Source: Nocardioides jiangsuensis (GTDB lineage: Bacteria > Actinomycetota > Actinomycetes > Propionibacteriales > Nocardioidaceae). Taken from it: DNA of 64,000 bases. Of the stretch, positions 35,174-42,520 are shown piece after piece. A model generated the notes under the pieces. That model was not told the origin of the DNA and ran no database searches. It was given only the letters and a program-made list of their open reading frames with translations. Made by a program: the position numbers and the translations under genes. The DNA is taken from NCBI RefSeq assembly GCF_019679455.1, contig NZ_JAIEZQ010000001.1:1550001-1614000 (forward strand), written 5' to 3'. Within the stretch, counting starts at the first letter, position 1. Each line of letters starts with the position of its first letter.

Positions 35174-35536
35174 CTACCTCCCCCGCTCCACGACGGCCGG
35201 CCGGAACACCCCGGCGACGACCAGCTGTACGGCGGCGCCGCCCACCGTGACCACGGAGAGCGCCAGCAGACCTCCCAGCGGCGACCACATGTCGGTGAAG
35301 ACCATGACCTGCCCCACCACCACCCCGAGCCCGATGCTGACCGCCGCGCCCAGCGCCAGCTCCAGCAGCGGGCTCCCCACCCGCAGCAACGGCACGAACG
35401 CCATCCCGGGGCAGACCAGCAGGAACCAGCCCACCAGCAGCGGCTGGAGCGGCGCCCCGAACCCGGCCACCACGCTGGTGACGGCCAGCAGCGCGGAGAG
35501 CGGCGCGAGCACCGCCCACGCCGAGGGCCGGCTCAT
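35174..35536 (-). CDS. 120-residue integral membrane protein of the glycan operon
   Basis: The protein has about four hydrophobic helices (LAPLSALLAVTSVVAGFG, PLLVGWFLLVCPGMAFVPLL, LLELALGAAVSIGLGVVVGQVMV, LGGLLALSVVTVGGAAVQLVVAGVF) and very short loops. The PLLVGWFLLVCPGMAFVPLL segment resembles the N-terminal part of predicted membrane proteins found in actinobacterial exopolysaccharide loci, but no named family is assigned. ATG 35536 overlaps the stop of the large membrane protein gene by 4 nt (ATGA), indicating coupling. Confidence 0.75.
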   Translation of the reverse strand: MSRPSAWAVLAPLSALLAVTSVVAGFGAPLQPLLVGWFLLVCPGMAFVPLLRVGSPLLELALGAAVSIGLGVVVGQVMVFTDMWSPLGGLLALSVVTVGGAAVQLVVAGVFRPAVVERGR

Positions 35537-37347
35537 CGGGCACCACCCGTGGCCGTCGGTTCGCCGCTCTCGACGAGCTGGGTCCGCAGGACGAAGACGC
35601 TGGCGTCCTCGTTGTGGAGGACGGCCCGGAACGCGCGTGACTTCAACAGGGCCTCCTCGATCGACTGGAGCCCGCCGCCGGGCATCTCGCCGAGGGCCTC
35701 GGTCTCGGCCTTCTGGGAGCGGGTGATGACCAGGTACGACGCCGCGTAGGAGGAGTCGCCCATCCAGCGTCGGAGCACCCGGACCGGGTGCTGCACCATC
35801 TCGAGCCGGTCCTCCTCGGCCTCCCGGGCGATCGGCACGTAGGTGAACCGGTCGTAGTTCTCGAACTGCGCGGGGTAGTTGCGCGAGCCCTCCACGAGGA
35901 GGGTGCCGGGCGGCGCCACGTCGTACACGTACTCGGCGGCGGCCACCTCGCGCTCGGTGAAGTGGTACTGCCGGTCGTTGCCGAACAGCGAGAACAGCAG
36001 ACCGACCATCAGTGCGAGGCTGACGCCCAGCAGCACCCGCATGCGGTGCGGCGTGACCACGGAGCTGGGTGGCCACAGGAGCGCGGCGGCGAAGAAGGCC
36101 AGGCCCGGCAGCGCGAACAGGTACGCCCGGAACAGGATCTCGTGTCCGTACGGGCTGAACATGACGATCGTGAACGGCACCGCCGCGAGGAAGAACGCCG
36201 TGTAGCCGCGGTGCCCCCGCCGCAGTCGCGCGATGACCCCGGCCCCGGCGAGCAGCACCACCGCCACGGTCTGGGCCCGGCTCATCATCGACACCAGGAG
36301 CTGGCCGGTGCTGATCGCGTCGTACTGGATCAGGGTGCCCTCGACGTTCTCGTCCACCGCGCCGATCGCGGCGAGCGCCTCCGTGAGGGTGGTCTCGGTG
36401 AACGGCGCGGCGACGTACAGCAGCCAGCCGCCCACCAGCACCGTGACCAGCAGCGGGAGGGTGGTGGCGTTGGTGCGCTGAGTCAGCACCAGCACGGTCA
36501 CCGTCAGGAGCGTCACGACCGGGGTCAGCTGGTGCGTGCTGACGATGCAGAACAGCAGCAGCAGGACCACGCCCATCAGCCCTGCGCGCCGGGCGGGGGT
36601 GGTCACCGCGTGGGTCACGCCCGCGGCCGGGCGCCCCGGGAACCAGTGCACCAGCAGTGCCACCACGAGCAGGTACCACGCGTAGCTGATCGCCTGCGGG
36701 GACCAGTAGCCCTGGCCCACCCAGTTGCCGAGCACGAAGATCCAGGCGGCCACGGCCACCGTCCGCGGGTCGTCGGTGAGCCCGCGCAGCAGCGCCACCA
36801 CCGCGGCGACGGTGAGCAGGTTGAAGAAGACCTCCGCCCAGGCGGCGTAGCTCATCGCGGAGTCCAGCCCGGCGAGGTCGGTGAGCATGGCGTTGAAGGC
36901 GAAGAAGCCGGGCCAGCTGTGGTAGACGGTGAGGACGTCGATGAACGGGTCCACCCCGCCCGTCCGGTCGATGTAGTCGACGATCCCGGCGTGCTTCCAG
37001 GCCCAGGAGTACCGCGCCGTGTCGTACACCAGCGGCGGGGTCAGGTAGACCATCAGCGTGAGCGCCAGCGGGTACGCCGTGAGCAGCCGTGCGCCCGTCC
37101 CGGGGACCCGGAGCAGCGCCAGGCCGAAGCTCAGGGCCAGCGCGGCCAGGGCGACGAAGGCGGTCACCGGCAGCACCGACACCAGGCCGAGGTCGGTCAT
37201 CTCCCCGGGGTCGACGCGGGACAGCGACCAGAACCACAGCGCCATCACGGCCGCGATCTCGGCGAAGGCGGTGACCGTGGCCCGGTCCGGTGTTCCTCGC
37301 GCGTGGCGTCCCGCCGGCTCGGCGTCCGTCGAGGTCACGATGGCCAT
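35533..37347 (-). CDS. Large polytopic membrane protein, candidate glycan polymerase or GT-C-type transferase
   Basis: The 604-residue protein has roughly 12 transmembrane segments up to about residue 470, followed by a soluble tail of about 130 residues, probably extracytoplasmic. The loop after the second or third helix carries PPLVYDTARYSWAWKHAGIVDYIDRTGGVDP, with acidic residues where GT-C glycosyltransferases place their catalytic Asp. The middle contains NWVGQGYWSPQAISYAWYLL. No named family is recognised with certainty. Its position with a flippase, glycosyltransferases and a GH16 enzyme suggests polymerisation or lipid-linked sugar transfer outside the membrane. GGGAG precedes ATG 37347, 13 nt after the flippase-kinase gene. 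Confidence 0.72.
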   Translation of the reverse strand: MAIVTSTDAEPAGRHARGTPDRATVTAFAEIAAVMALWFWSLSRVDPGEMTDLGLVSVLPVTAFVALAALALSFGLALLRVPGTGARLLTAYPLALTLMVYLTPPLVYDTARYSWAWKHAGIVDYIDRTGGVDPFIDVLTVYHSWPGFFAFNAMLTDLAGLDSAMSYAAWAEVFFNLLTVAAVVALLRGLTDDPRTVAVAAWIFVLGNWVGQGYWSPQAISYAWYLLVVALLVHWFPGRPAAGVTHAVTTPARRAGLMGVVLLLLFCIVSTHQLTPVVTLLTVTVLVLTQRTNATTLPLLVTVLVGGWLLYVAAPFTETTLTEALAAIGAVDENVEGTLIQYDAISTGQLLVSMMSRAQTVAVVLLAGAGVIARLRRGHRGYTAFFLAAVPFTIVMFSPYGHEILFRAYLFALPGLAFFAAALLWPPSSVVTPHRMRVLLGVSLALMVGLLFSLFGNDRQYHFTEREVAAAEYVYDVAPPGTLLVEGSRNYPAQFENYDRFTYVPIAREAEEDRLEMVQHPVRVLRRWMGDSSYAASYLVITRSQKAETEALGEMPGGGLQSIEEALLKSRAFRAVLHNEDASVFVLRTQLVESGEPTATGGAR

Positions 37348-37360
37348 CTCGTCTCCCGCG

Positions 37361-39781
37361 TCATGCCGAGCTGGTCGTGGACTCCTGGGGCGGGCTGCCC
37401 CACGGGGCCCAGGCGAGCCCGGGATGACCGGCCTGGTCGAGCTGGTCGAGCTGGTCGAGCACCACGTCCACGTTGCGCGCGGCCCACACCGAGCGCGGAG
37501 CGTAGTGGTCGGTCTTGGCGACGATCCCGCTGACGTGGTGCAGCCAGGTGAGCAGCACCAGCACCGGGTCGTCGAGTGGGTCTCCGGTCGGCTCGGCCGC
37601 CTGGTTCCCCGGCTGTACGGCGCCCGCCGCCCCGTCCCGCGCCCGGGGCAGCAGGTCGCACACCAGGTCGCCGAGCTCGCGGCCCTCGGTCAGCATCCGG
37701 ACGGTCAGCAGGAGGTGGACGACGTCGACCTGGGGCAGTCCGGTGGACGTCGCGCGCTCCCAGTCCACCAGCCCGCACACCTGCCGGCCGTCGGTGGAGA
37801 GCAGCACGTTGCCGGGCGCGAGGTCGCCGTGCACCCAGCCGACGCTGACCTCCCGGCCCTCGAGCCCGGCCCGGAGCACGTCGCGCAGCCGGTCCAGGGC
37901 GGCGGGGATCGACCGTCCGGCGTCGGTGTACCAGCCGGCCAGGACCGCGACCGGCTCGTCCACCCAGGCACGGAGCAGCGGATCGTCGACGCGGGCCGCC
38001 CTGCCCGTGCTCGTGTGCAGCGTCGCGGCCGACGCCAGGAGGGACGCCACCCCCGCGTCGCGGGCGGCGGAGCCCAGCACCGCGCGGCCGTCCTCGCCCG
38101 GCAGCAGCTCCTCGACCACGACCAGGTCGCCCCGGGCGGTGCGGGCGCTCCCCAGCCGGCGCGGCAGCACGCACGTCCACGCCCCGAGCCGCGGGTCGCC
38201 GGCCAGGGTGTCCACGACCCCGCCGGTGTGGGTGAGCGCCTCGGTGCCCGCGGGGGTCCGGGCGTACTTCAGCAGCGCCGCGGGGGAGCCGGCGCCGAGC
38301 AGCGCGACGGACACGTCGCCCACCGTCGTCACCACGCGCAGCACCCGCCACGCCGGGTCCAGCCCGAGAGCCCGGGCGACGGCGGGGTAGTCGGAGCGCA
38401 GCAGCCGGAGCTCCCGGCGCCGGCGCACCCGCTCCCGGACACCGCGGACCGGGCGCACCAGCCGGGTCAGCAGGCGCGCGTCGAGGTGAGGCAGCCACAG
38501 CGGCAGCAGCACGGTGAGGAGCACGCCCGTGGCGGCGACCGCCTGGGTGAGCAGCCAGGCCACACCGATCCCGGCCAGGCCGTAGGTCTCCAGCAGCAGA
38601 GCGCTCAGCGCGAGCGCTCCGACGTTGACCACCAGCGTCACCACGACGAGCCGCAGCATCCGGCCCTGCACCCGCTCCACCGCGCTGTAGACCACGATCA
38701 CCGCCGACGGGATCGCCGACAGGGCCAGCAGCCGGAGGACCGTGGTGGCGCCCTCGGCGTACTGGGGCCCGAAGACCCGCATCATCAGGGGTGCGAGGAG
38801 CACCGTGGCGGCGACGAGCGGCGCGAGCAGCACCCCGGTCTGTACGGCGGCGCGGTAGCTGTACTCACCGAGCCGGGCCGGCTCCGTCGCCCCCTCGACC
38901 AGCAGGGAGGTCGCCATGCCCCGGCTGACCAGGTAGAGCGTGTAGGAGATGCTCCACGCGATCGAGAAGTACGCCGCCTCCGCGTCCCCGGAGAGCTCCA
39001 GCACCAGGATCGGCAGGGCACTGATCAGCCCGGTCCCGGCCAGCGCCACGACGTAGTCGGCCGCGACGAAGCGGGCGATGGGGCGCACCGCGACCGACGC
39101 CCGCGCGGGCGCGGCGTCCGCCACCCGGCCGGCCACCAGCCGACGGAACATCAGCACGTTGCCGACCACGAGCAGCGGGACCATGGACACCGTCCAGGCG
39201 AGGAAGATCCCGGTCCGCATCGCCACCACCGCGGGCAGGAGCAGGACCAGCAGCTTGACGGCGCCGAAGACGGTGTTCTTGCCGAGGACCCAGCTCGAGC
39301 GGCGCAGCCCCGAGAGCGCGCCGTCCTGGAGGACGAAGAGCGACCACAGCGCCAGCGCCAGCATGAACCAGGCGGACAGGCGGGGGTCGCGGCTCACGAA
39401 CGCGAGCTCGGGCGACCACCGCGCGGTCCCCGCGAGGAACACCAGCCCGACCACGACCGACATCCCCACGCTCGCCAGGTAGCAGCCGAGGATCACCCGC
39501 CCGGTGCGCCGACCGGCACCGGGCAGGAACCGGTTCAGCACGTTGGACAGGTTTAGCTGCGAGATCGTCGAGAGCAGGGTCAGCGCCGCGATCAGGGCGG
39601 CGTTCACCCCCACCGTGCCGACGTCGTACCTTCGTGCCGCGACCACCCAGAACGCCATGCCGAGGACCGCGGCGCTCCCGGAGTTGAGCACGAGCGCGTA
39701 GCCGTTGCGGATCAGCGGGTGGCGCAGGTGGCGCAGCAGGCGCACGCGCAGGCCGGCCGGCGGGTTCCTCGGTGTGGCCAT
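37361..39781 (-). CDS. Wzx-like polysaccharide flippase fused to an APH-like kinase domain
   Basis: The 806-residue protein has two parts in one uninterrupted frame. Residues about 20-435 form 12-14 transmembrane helices resembling the polysaccharide-exporter (Wzx/MATE-like) fold (NSGSAAVLGMAFWVVAARRYDVGTVGVNAAL, NRFLPGAGRRTGRVI). Residues about 460-785 are a soluble aminoglycoside-phosphotransferase/choline-kinase-like domain with candidate ATP lysine K505 (ALLKYA), catalytic loop WVHGDLAPGNVLL (HGD at 651-653, Asn658) and Mg-binding CGLVDWERA (Asp673). The kinase residues are intact, so activity is plausible. Flipping a lipid-linked oligosaccharide may be tied to phosphorylation of the sugar or lipid; this is inference. 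It is followed 13 nt later by the large membrane protein gene. Confidence 0.85.
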   Translation of the reverse strand: MATPRNPPAGLRVRLLRHLRHPLIRNGYALVLNSGSAAVLGMAFWVVAARRYDVGTVGVNAALIAALTLLSTISQLNLSNVLNRFLPGAGRRTGRVILGCYLASVGMSVVVGLVFLAGTARWSPELAFVSRDPRLSAWFMLALALWSLFVLQDGALSGLRRSSWVLGKNTVFGAVKLLVLLLPAVVAMRTGIFLAWTVSMVPLLVVGNVLMFRRLVAGRVADAAPARASVAVRPIARFVAADYVVALAGTGLISALPILVLELSGDAEAAYFSIAWSISYTLYLVSRGMATSLLVEGATEPARLGEYSYRAAVQTGVLLAPLVAATVLLAPLMMRVFGPQYAEGATTVLRLLALSAIPSAVIVVYSAVERVQGRMLRLVVVTLVVNVGALALSALLLETYGLAGIGVAWLLTQAVAATGVLLTVLLPLWLPHLDARLLTRLVRPVRGVRERVRRRRELRLLRSDYPAVARALGLDPAWRVLRVVTTVGDVSVALLGAGSPAALLKYARTPAGTEALTHTGGVVDTLAGDPRLGAWTCVLPRRLGSARTARGDLVVVEELLPGEDGRAVLGSAARDAGVASLLASAATLHTSTGRAARVDDPLLRAWVDEPVAVLAGWYTDAGRSIPAALDRLRDVLRAGLEGREVSVGWVHGDLAPGNVLLSTDGRQVCGLVDWERATSTGLPQVDVVHLLLTVRMLTEGRELGDLVCDLLPRARDGAAGAVQPGNQAAEPTGDPLDDPVLVLLTWLHHVSGIVAKTDHYAPRSVWAARNVDVVLDQLDQLDQAGHPGLAWAPWGSPPQESTTSSA

Positions 39782-39784
39782 GGC

Positions 39785-40627
39785 TCACGGCCTGCGTTTC
39801 CACACACGCACGTAGTCCACCACCATGGCGGCGGGGAACTCCGTGGCCGCGGTCGGCGGTCCCGGCCAGTCCCCGCCGACGGCGAGGTTGAAGATGAGGT
39901 ACATCCGCTCGTCCGGGACGTACCGCTCCCGCTTGAAGGTCCACATCCGGCGCCCGTCGACGTACCAGACGAGCTGCTCGGGGGACCAGTCCAGGGTGTA
40001 GCGGTGCCACGTCGCGGTGGTGTCAGGGAGGCGTAGTCCGTCGCCGGGATTGCGCTCCCGGCCGTGCTCGTCGGTGAAGTGGAAGTGCGCGCGCACGAGC
40101 CGCGGCGTGTGCCCGAGCACCTCGACGACGTCGATCTCGGGATCGGACCGGTGGCTCACGGGCAGCATCCACATCGCCGGCCAGAGCCCCTGGCCCTCGG
40201 GCAGCCGCATCCGCGTCTCGACCCGGCCGTACCGGAACCCGAACCGCGGCGGCTTCGACAGCCGGTCGGTACTGCGGCCGGTCGTGACCATGCCGGAGGT
40301 GAAGGGGTAGATGCGCCCGTCCGAGCCGCGCACCGCCTGCCGGCGGGCGGTCAGGCGCAGCACGCCGTCGTCGACGCTCACGTTGCCCCTGCGGTACCAC
40401 TGCCGCTCGTTGTTGCCGCTGTTGGTGCAGCCGTCGTCGTCCCACCAGTAGCAGGTCGTCCACCGGCCGCGGTCGAGGCTCGACCGGTCGAACTCGTCGC
40501 CGAAGACCTTCCGCCAGCCGGCCATGGCGTCGGTGGGCTCGCTCTCGGGGACGAGGCAGCTGGTGAGGCCGGCCGCGAGGACCAGGGCCACCAGCACCCC
40601 GAGCAGGCGGAGCGACGGCCTACGCAC
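39785..40627 (-). CDS. GH16-family glycoside hydrolase lipoprotein
   Basis: The 280-residue protein has a lipoprotein signal (MRRPSLRLLGVLVALVLAAG, lipobox LTSC, Cys24), so it acts at the outer face of the membrane. The catalytic GH16 motif is EIDVVE (Glu164, Asp166, Glu169), preceded by GLWPAMWMLP and followed by substrate-site tryptophans (YTLDWSPEQLVWYVDGRRMW). GH16 enzymes cut or transglycosylate beta-1,3/1,4-glucans and galactans. In a biosynthetic operon it probably trims, releases or remodels the polymer (as ExoK/ExsH-type enzymes do). GTG 40627 overlaps the end of the preceding acyltransferase gene by 8 nt. Confidence 0.9.
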   Translation of the reverse strand: MRRPSLRLLGVLVALVLAAGLTSCLVPESEPTDAMAGWRKVFGDEFDRSSLDRGRWTTCYWWDDDGCTNSGNNERQWYRRGNVSVDDGVLRLTARRQAVRGSDGRIYPFTSGMVTTGRSTDRLSKPPRFGFRYGRVETRMRLPEGQGLWPAMWMLPVSHRSDPEIDVVEVLGHTPRLVRAHFHFTDEHGRERNPGDGLRLPDTTATWHRYTLDWSPEQLVWYVDGRRMWTFKRERYVPDERMYLIFNLAVGGDWPGPPTAATEFPAAMVVDYVRVWKRRP

Positions 40628-41708
40628 CGCGGAACCCGATCACGCGTTTGACCGCACCGCGCAGCGCGGCGTCGGCGCGGGTGAGCGGCAGCCGCTCCAC
40701 CCAGTACTCCGCGTACGGCGTCGCGACCGCGCCGAACCGGCTCTTGAACTGCGACAGGCCGTCGGAGTCCCCGGACTCGCCCATGTGGTAGCTGGCGCAG
40801 CCGGCCCGGCAGGCGTCCTCGATGGCCACCTTGTGCAGCAGCCGGTTGGCCTGGGAGGGGCCGGCCAGCTCGGGGTCCATGGCGCCGCGGGTGTAGTGCG
40901 CGTTGCGGCCGCGGAGCACCAGGATCGCGGCGGCCGGCTTCCCCTGGTACCAGGCCACCGACACGCGGCACCCCTCGCCCATCAGGTCCGCGATGGTCGC
41001 GAACTTGTGCAGCGGGTCCCGCCGGTGCAGCCGCAGGTGCGCGAGCCGGGAGGGCTCGTGCTGGTGCTCGGCCCACCGGTCGGTGGACATCTCCAGCAGG
41101 CGGTAGAGCTCCGGCAGCAGCCGCCCGGTCGTGTCCGTCTCGACCTCGACGCCGAGCTGCTCGGCCCGGCGGACCTGGGTCCGGGTCTGGGAGCGGAACC
41201 GCTCCCGCCAGACCACGTCGAACCCTCCGCTCAGGTCGAGGACGTGCGCGCAGGCCGGCCGGGTGGAGACACCCGTCCGGCCCCGTGCGGCCCGGGCCCA
41301 GGCCTCCGCGTGCTGCGGGTTGGGCCGTACGTGGATGCGCAGTGCCGGTTCTCCCCGGAGGTCGTCGAGCACCGTCGCGACCAGGCCGGGTGTCACCTCC
41401 CGGTCGGAGAGGAGTCCGCCGAAGCCCCAGCCGTTCGGCATCGACTCGCGGCCCGCGGCGTGCGGGGGCCGGTGCGCCCGCCGGGCCAGGGGCAGCAGCG
41501 CGCTGCCCCCGTCGGCGGTGCGGTAGAGGCGGCTCGCGTCGACGTACCCGCCGTTGGTGCAGAGGGCGTCGAGCCACTCCGGGGACTGGGTGGGCATCGC
41601 CTGCGGGTCGGCGGCGACCAGCTCCCGCCAAGCCGACCGCGGCGCGGGGGAGACGACGGTGGGCGGAGCCCGCCCGACGCCGGTGGTGGCGTGCCGTGTG
41701 GTGCTCAT
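40620..41708 (-). CDS. FemAB/BioF2-like GNAT acyltransferase of the glycan operon
   Basis: This is a 362-residue protein of the GNAT/FemAB type seen in exopolysaccharide loci (CelD/BioF2-like acetyltransferase family). The N-terminal half has TQSPEWLDALCTNGGYVDASRLYR. The C-terminal GNAT fold includes FRSQTRTQVRRAEQLGVEVE, AWYQGKPAAAILVLRGRNAHYTRGAMDPEL and ANRLLHKVAIEDACRAGCASYHMGESGDSDGLSQFKSRFG. It is expected to transfer an acyl or amino-acyl group to a sugar or lipid intermediate in the cytoplasm. ATG 41708 overlaps the deacetylase stop (ATGA), and GAGGGG lies upstream. A longer frame beginning at 42203 is rejected as it runs through the deacetylase gene. Confidence 0.85.
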   Translation of the reverse strand: MSTTRHATTGVGRAPPTVVSPAPRSAWRELVAADPQAMPTQSPEWLDALCTNGGYVDASRLYRTADGGSALLPLARRAHRPPHAAGRESMPNGWGFGGLLSDREVTPGLVATVLDDLRGEPALRIHVRPNPQHAEAWARAARGRTGVSTRPACAHVLDLSGGFDVVWRERFRSQTRTQVRRAEQLGVEVETDTTGRLLPELYRLLEMSTDRWAEHQHEPSRLAHLRLHRRDPLHKFATIADLMGEGCRVSVAWYQGKPAAAILVLRGRNAHYTRGAMDPELAGPSQANRLLHKVAIEDACRAGCASYHMGESGDSDGLSQFKSRFGAVATPYAEYWVERLPLTRADAALRGAVKRVIGFRGA

Positions 41709-42520
41709 GCGTGCCGCCCCTCTCGGGCGCCGGGCGAGACCGCGTGCACGCCACGGCGGACCGCACGCCACGCGCCCGTCCGCCAGCGAGACGGGTACGG
41801 CGCCTGGGGGAGGCCGTGACCCTGCAGCAGCCGGTCGAGCTCGGGCACGGTGGTGTCCGCGTGGACGATGATCCGGGCGAGGCCGAACACGTCGTCCTCG
41901 GTGGAGGACATGGCGTGACGGACCGCCGCGGCCGAACAGAAACCCGCGTCCACGACCTGCTGACGCACCCGCGGCCCGTGGTAGCCGTGCGGGTAGGCGA
42001 AGCTGCGCATCGGCCGCTGAAGGTGGTCCTCCAGCACGCGCCGGCTTCGGACGATCTGGTCCCTCGCGGCGCGCTTCCCGATCTCGTCGAGCTTGGGGTG
42101 GGTGTGGCTGTGGGCGCCGACCTCCACGCCGCGCTCGGCGACGTCCTGGAGCTCGGCCCACGTCAGCATCCGCCGGTCGCCCTCGCCCTCGCGCTCCAGC
42201 CACCGTGCGGTGCGCCCGACGTACCCGGAGGTGACGTAGAGCGTGGCGGGGAACCCGTGCCGCTCGAGGACGGGGAGCGCCGCGGTGTGGAAGTCGGCGA
42301 ACCCGTCGTCGAAGGTGACCAGCACCGGCTTCTCCGGCAGGGCGGGTCCGTGGCCGGTGGCCGCGCCCTCGAGCCGGCTCACCGTGACTGGCCGGTAGCC
42401 CTCCGCCGCGAGGTGGTCCATGTGCGCGGCGAACAGCGCCGGGCTGACCGTCCAGGGACGGAAGCGAGGCGAGGCCTCGTCGGCGATGCTGTGGTACAGC
42501 AGGATCGGCACACGGCTCAT
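41705..42520 (-). CDS. Polysaccharide deacetylase (NodB/CE4-type)
   Basis: The 271-residue protein has a CE4 NodB domain with the metal-binding triad: TFDDGFADF (Asp71-Asp72) and AHSHTHPKLD (His137, His141). The remaining motifs (RSFAYPHGY, and the C-terminal LARIIVHADTT) follow in order. It removes N- or O-acetyl groups from sugars in a metal-dependent way. No signal peptide is present, so it acts on a cytoplasmic lipid-linked or nucleotide intermediate, or is exported by other means. ATG 42520 overlaps the stop of the glycosyltransferase gene by 4 nt. Confidence 0.9.
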   Translation of the reverse strand: MSRVPILLYHSIADEASPRFRPWTVSPALFAAHMDHLAAEGYRPVTVSRLEGAATGHGPALPEKPVLVTFDDGFADFHTAALPVLERHGFPATLYVTSGYVGRTARWLEREGEGDRRMLTWAELQDVAERGVEVGAHSHTHPKLDEIGKRAARDQIVRSRRVLEDHLQRPMRSFAYPHGYHGPRVRQQVVDAGFCSAAAVRHAMSSTEDDVFGLARIIVHADTTVPELDRLLQGHGLPQAPYPSRWRTGAWRAVRRGVHAVSPGAREGRHA

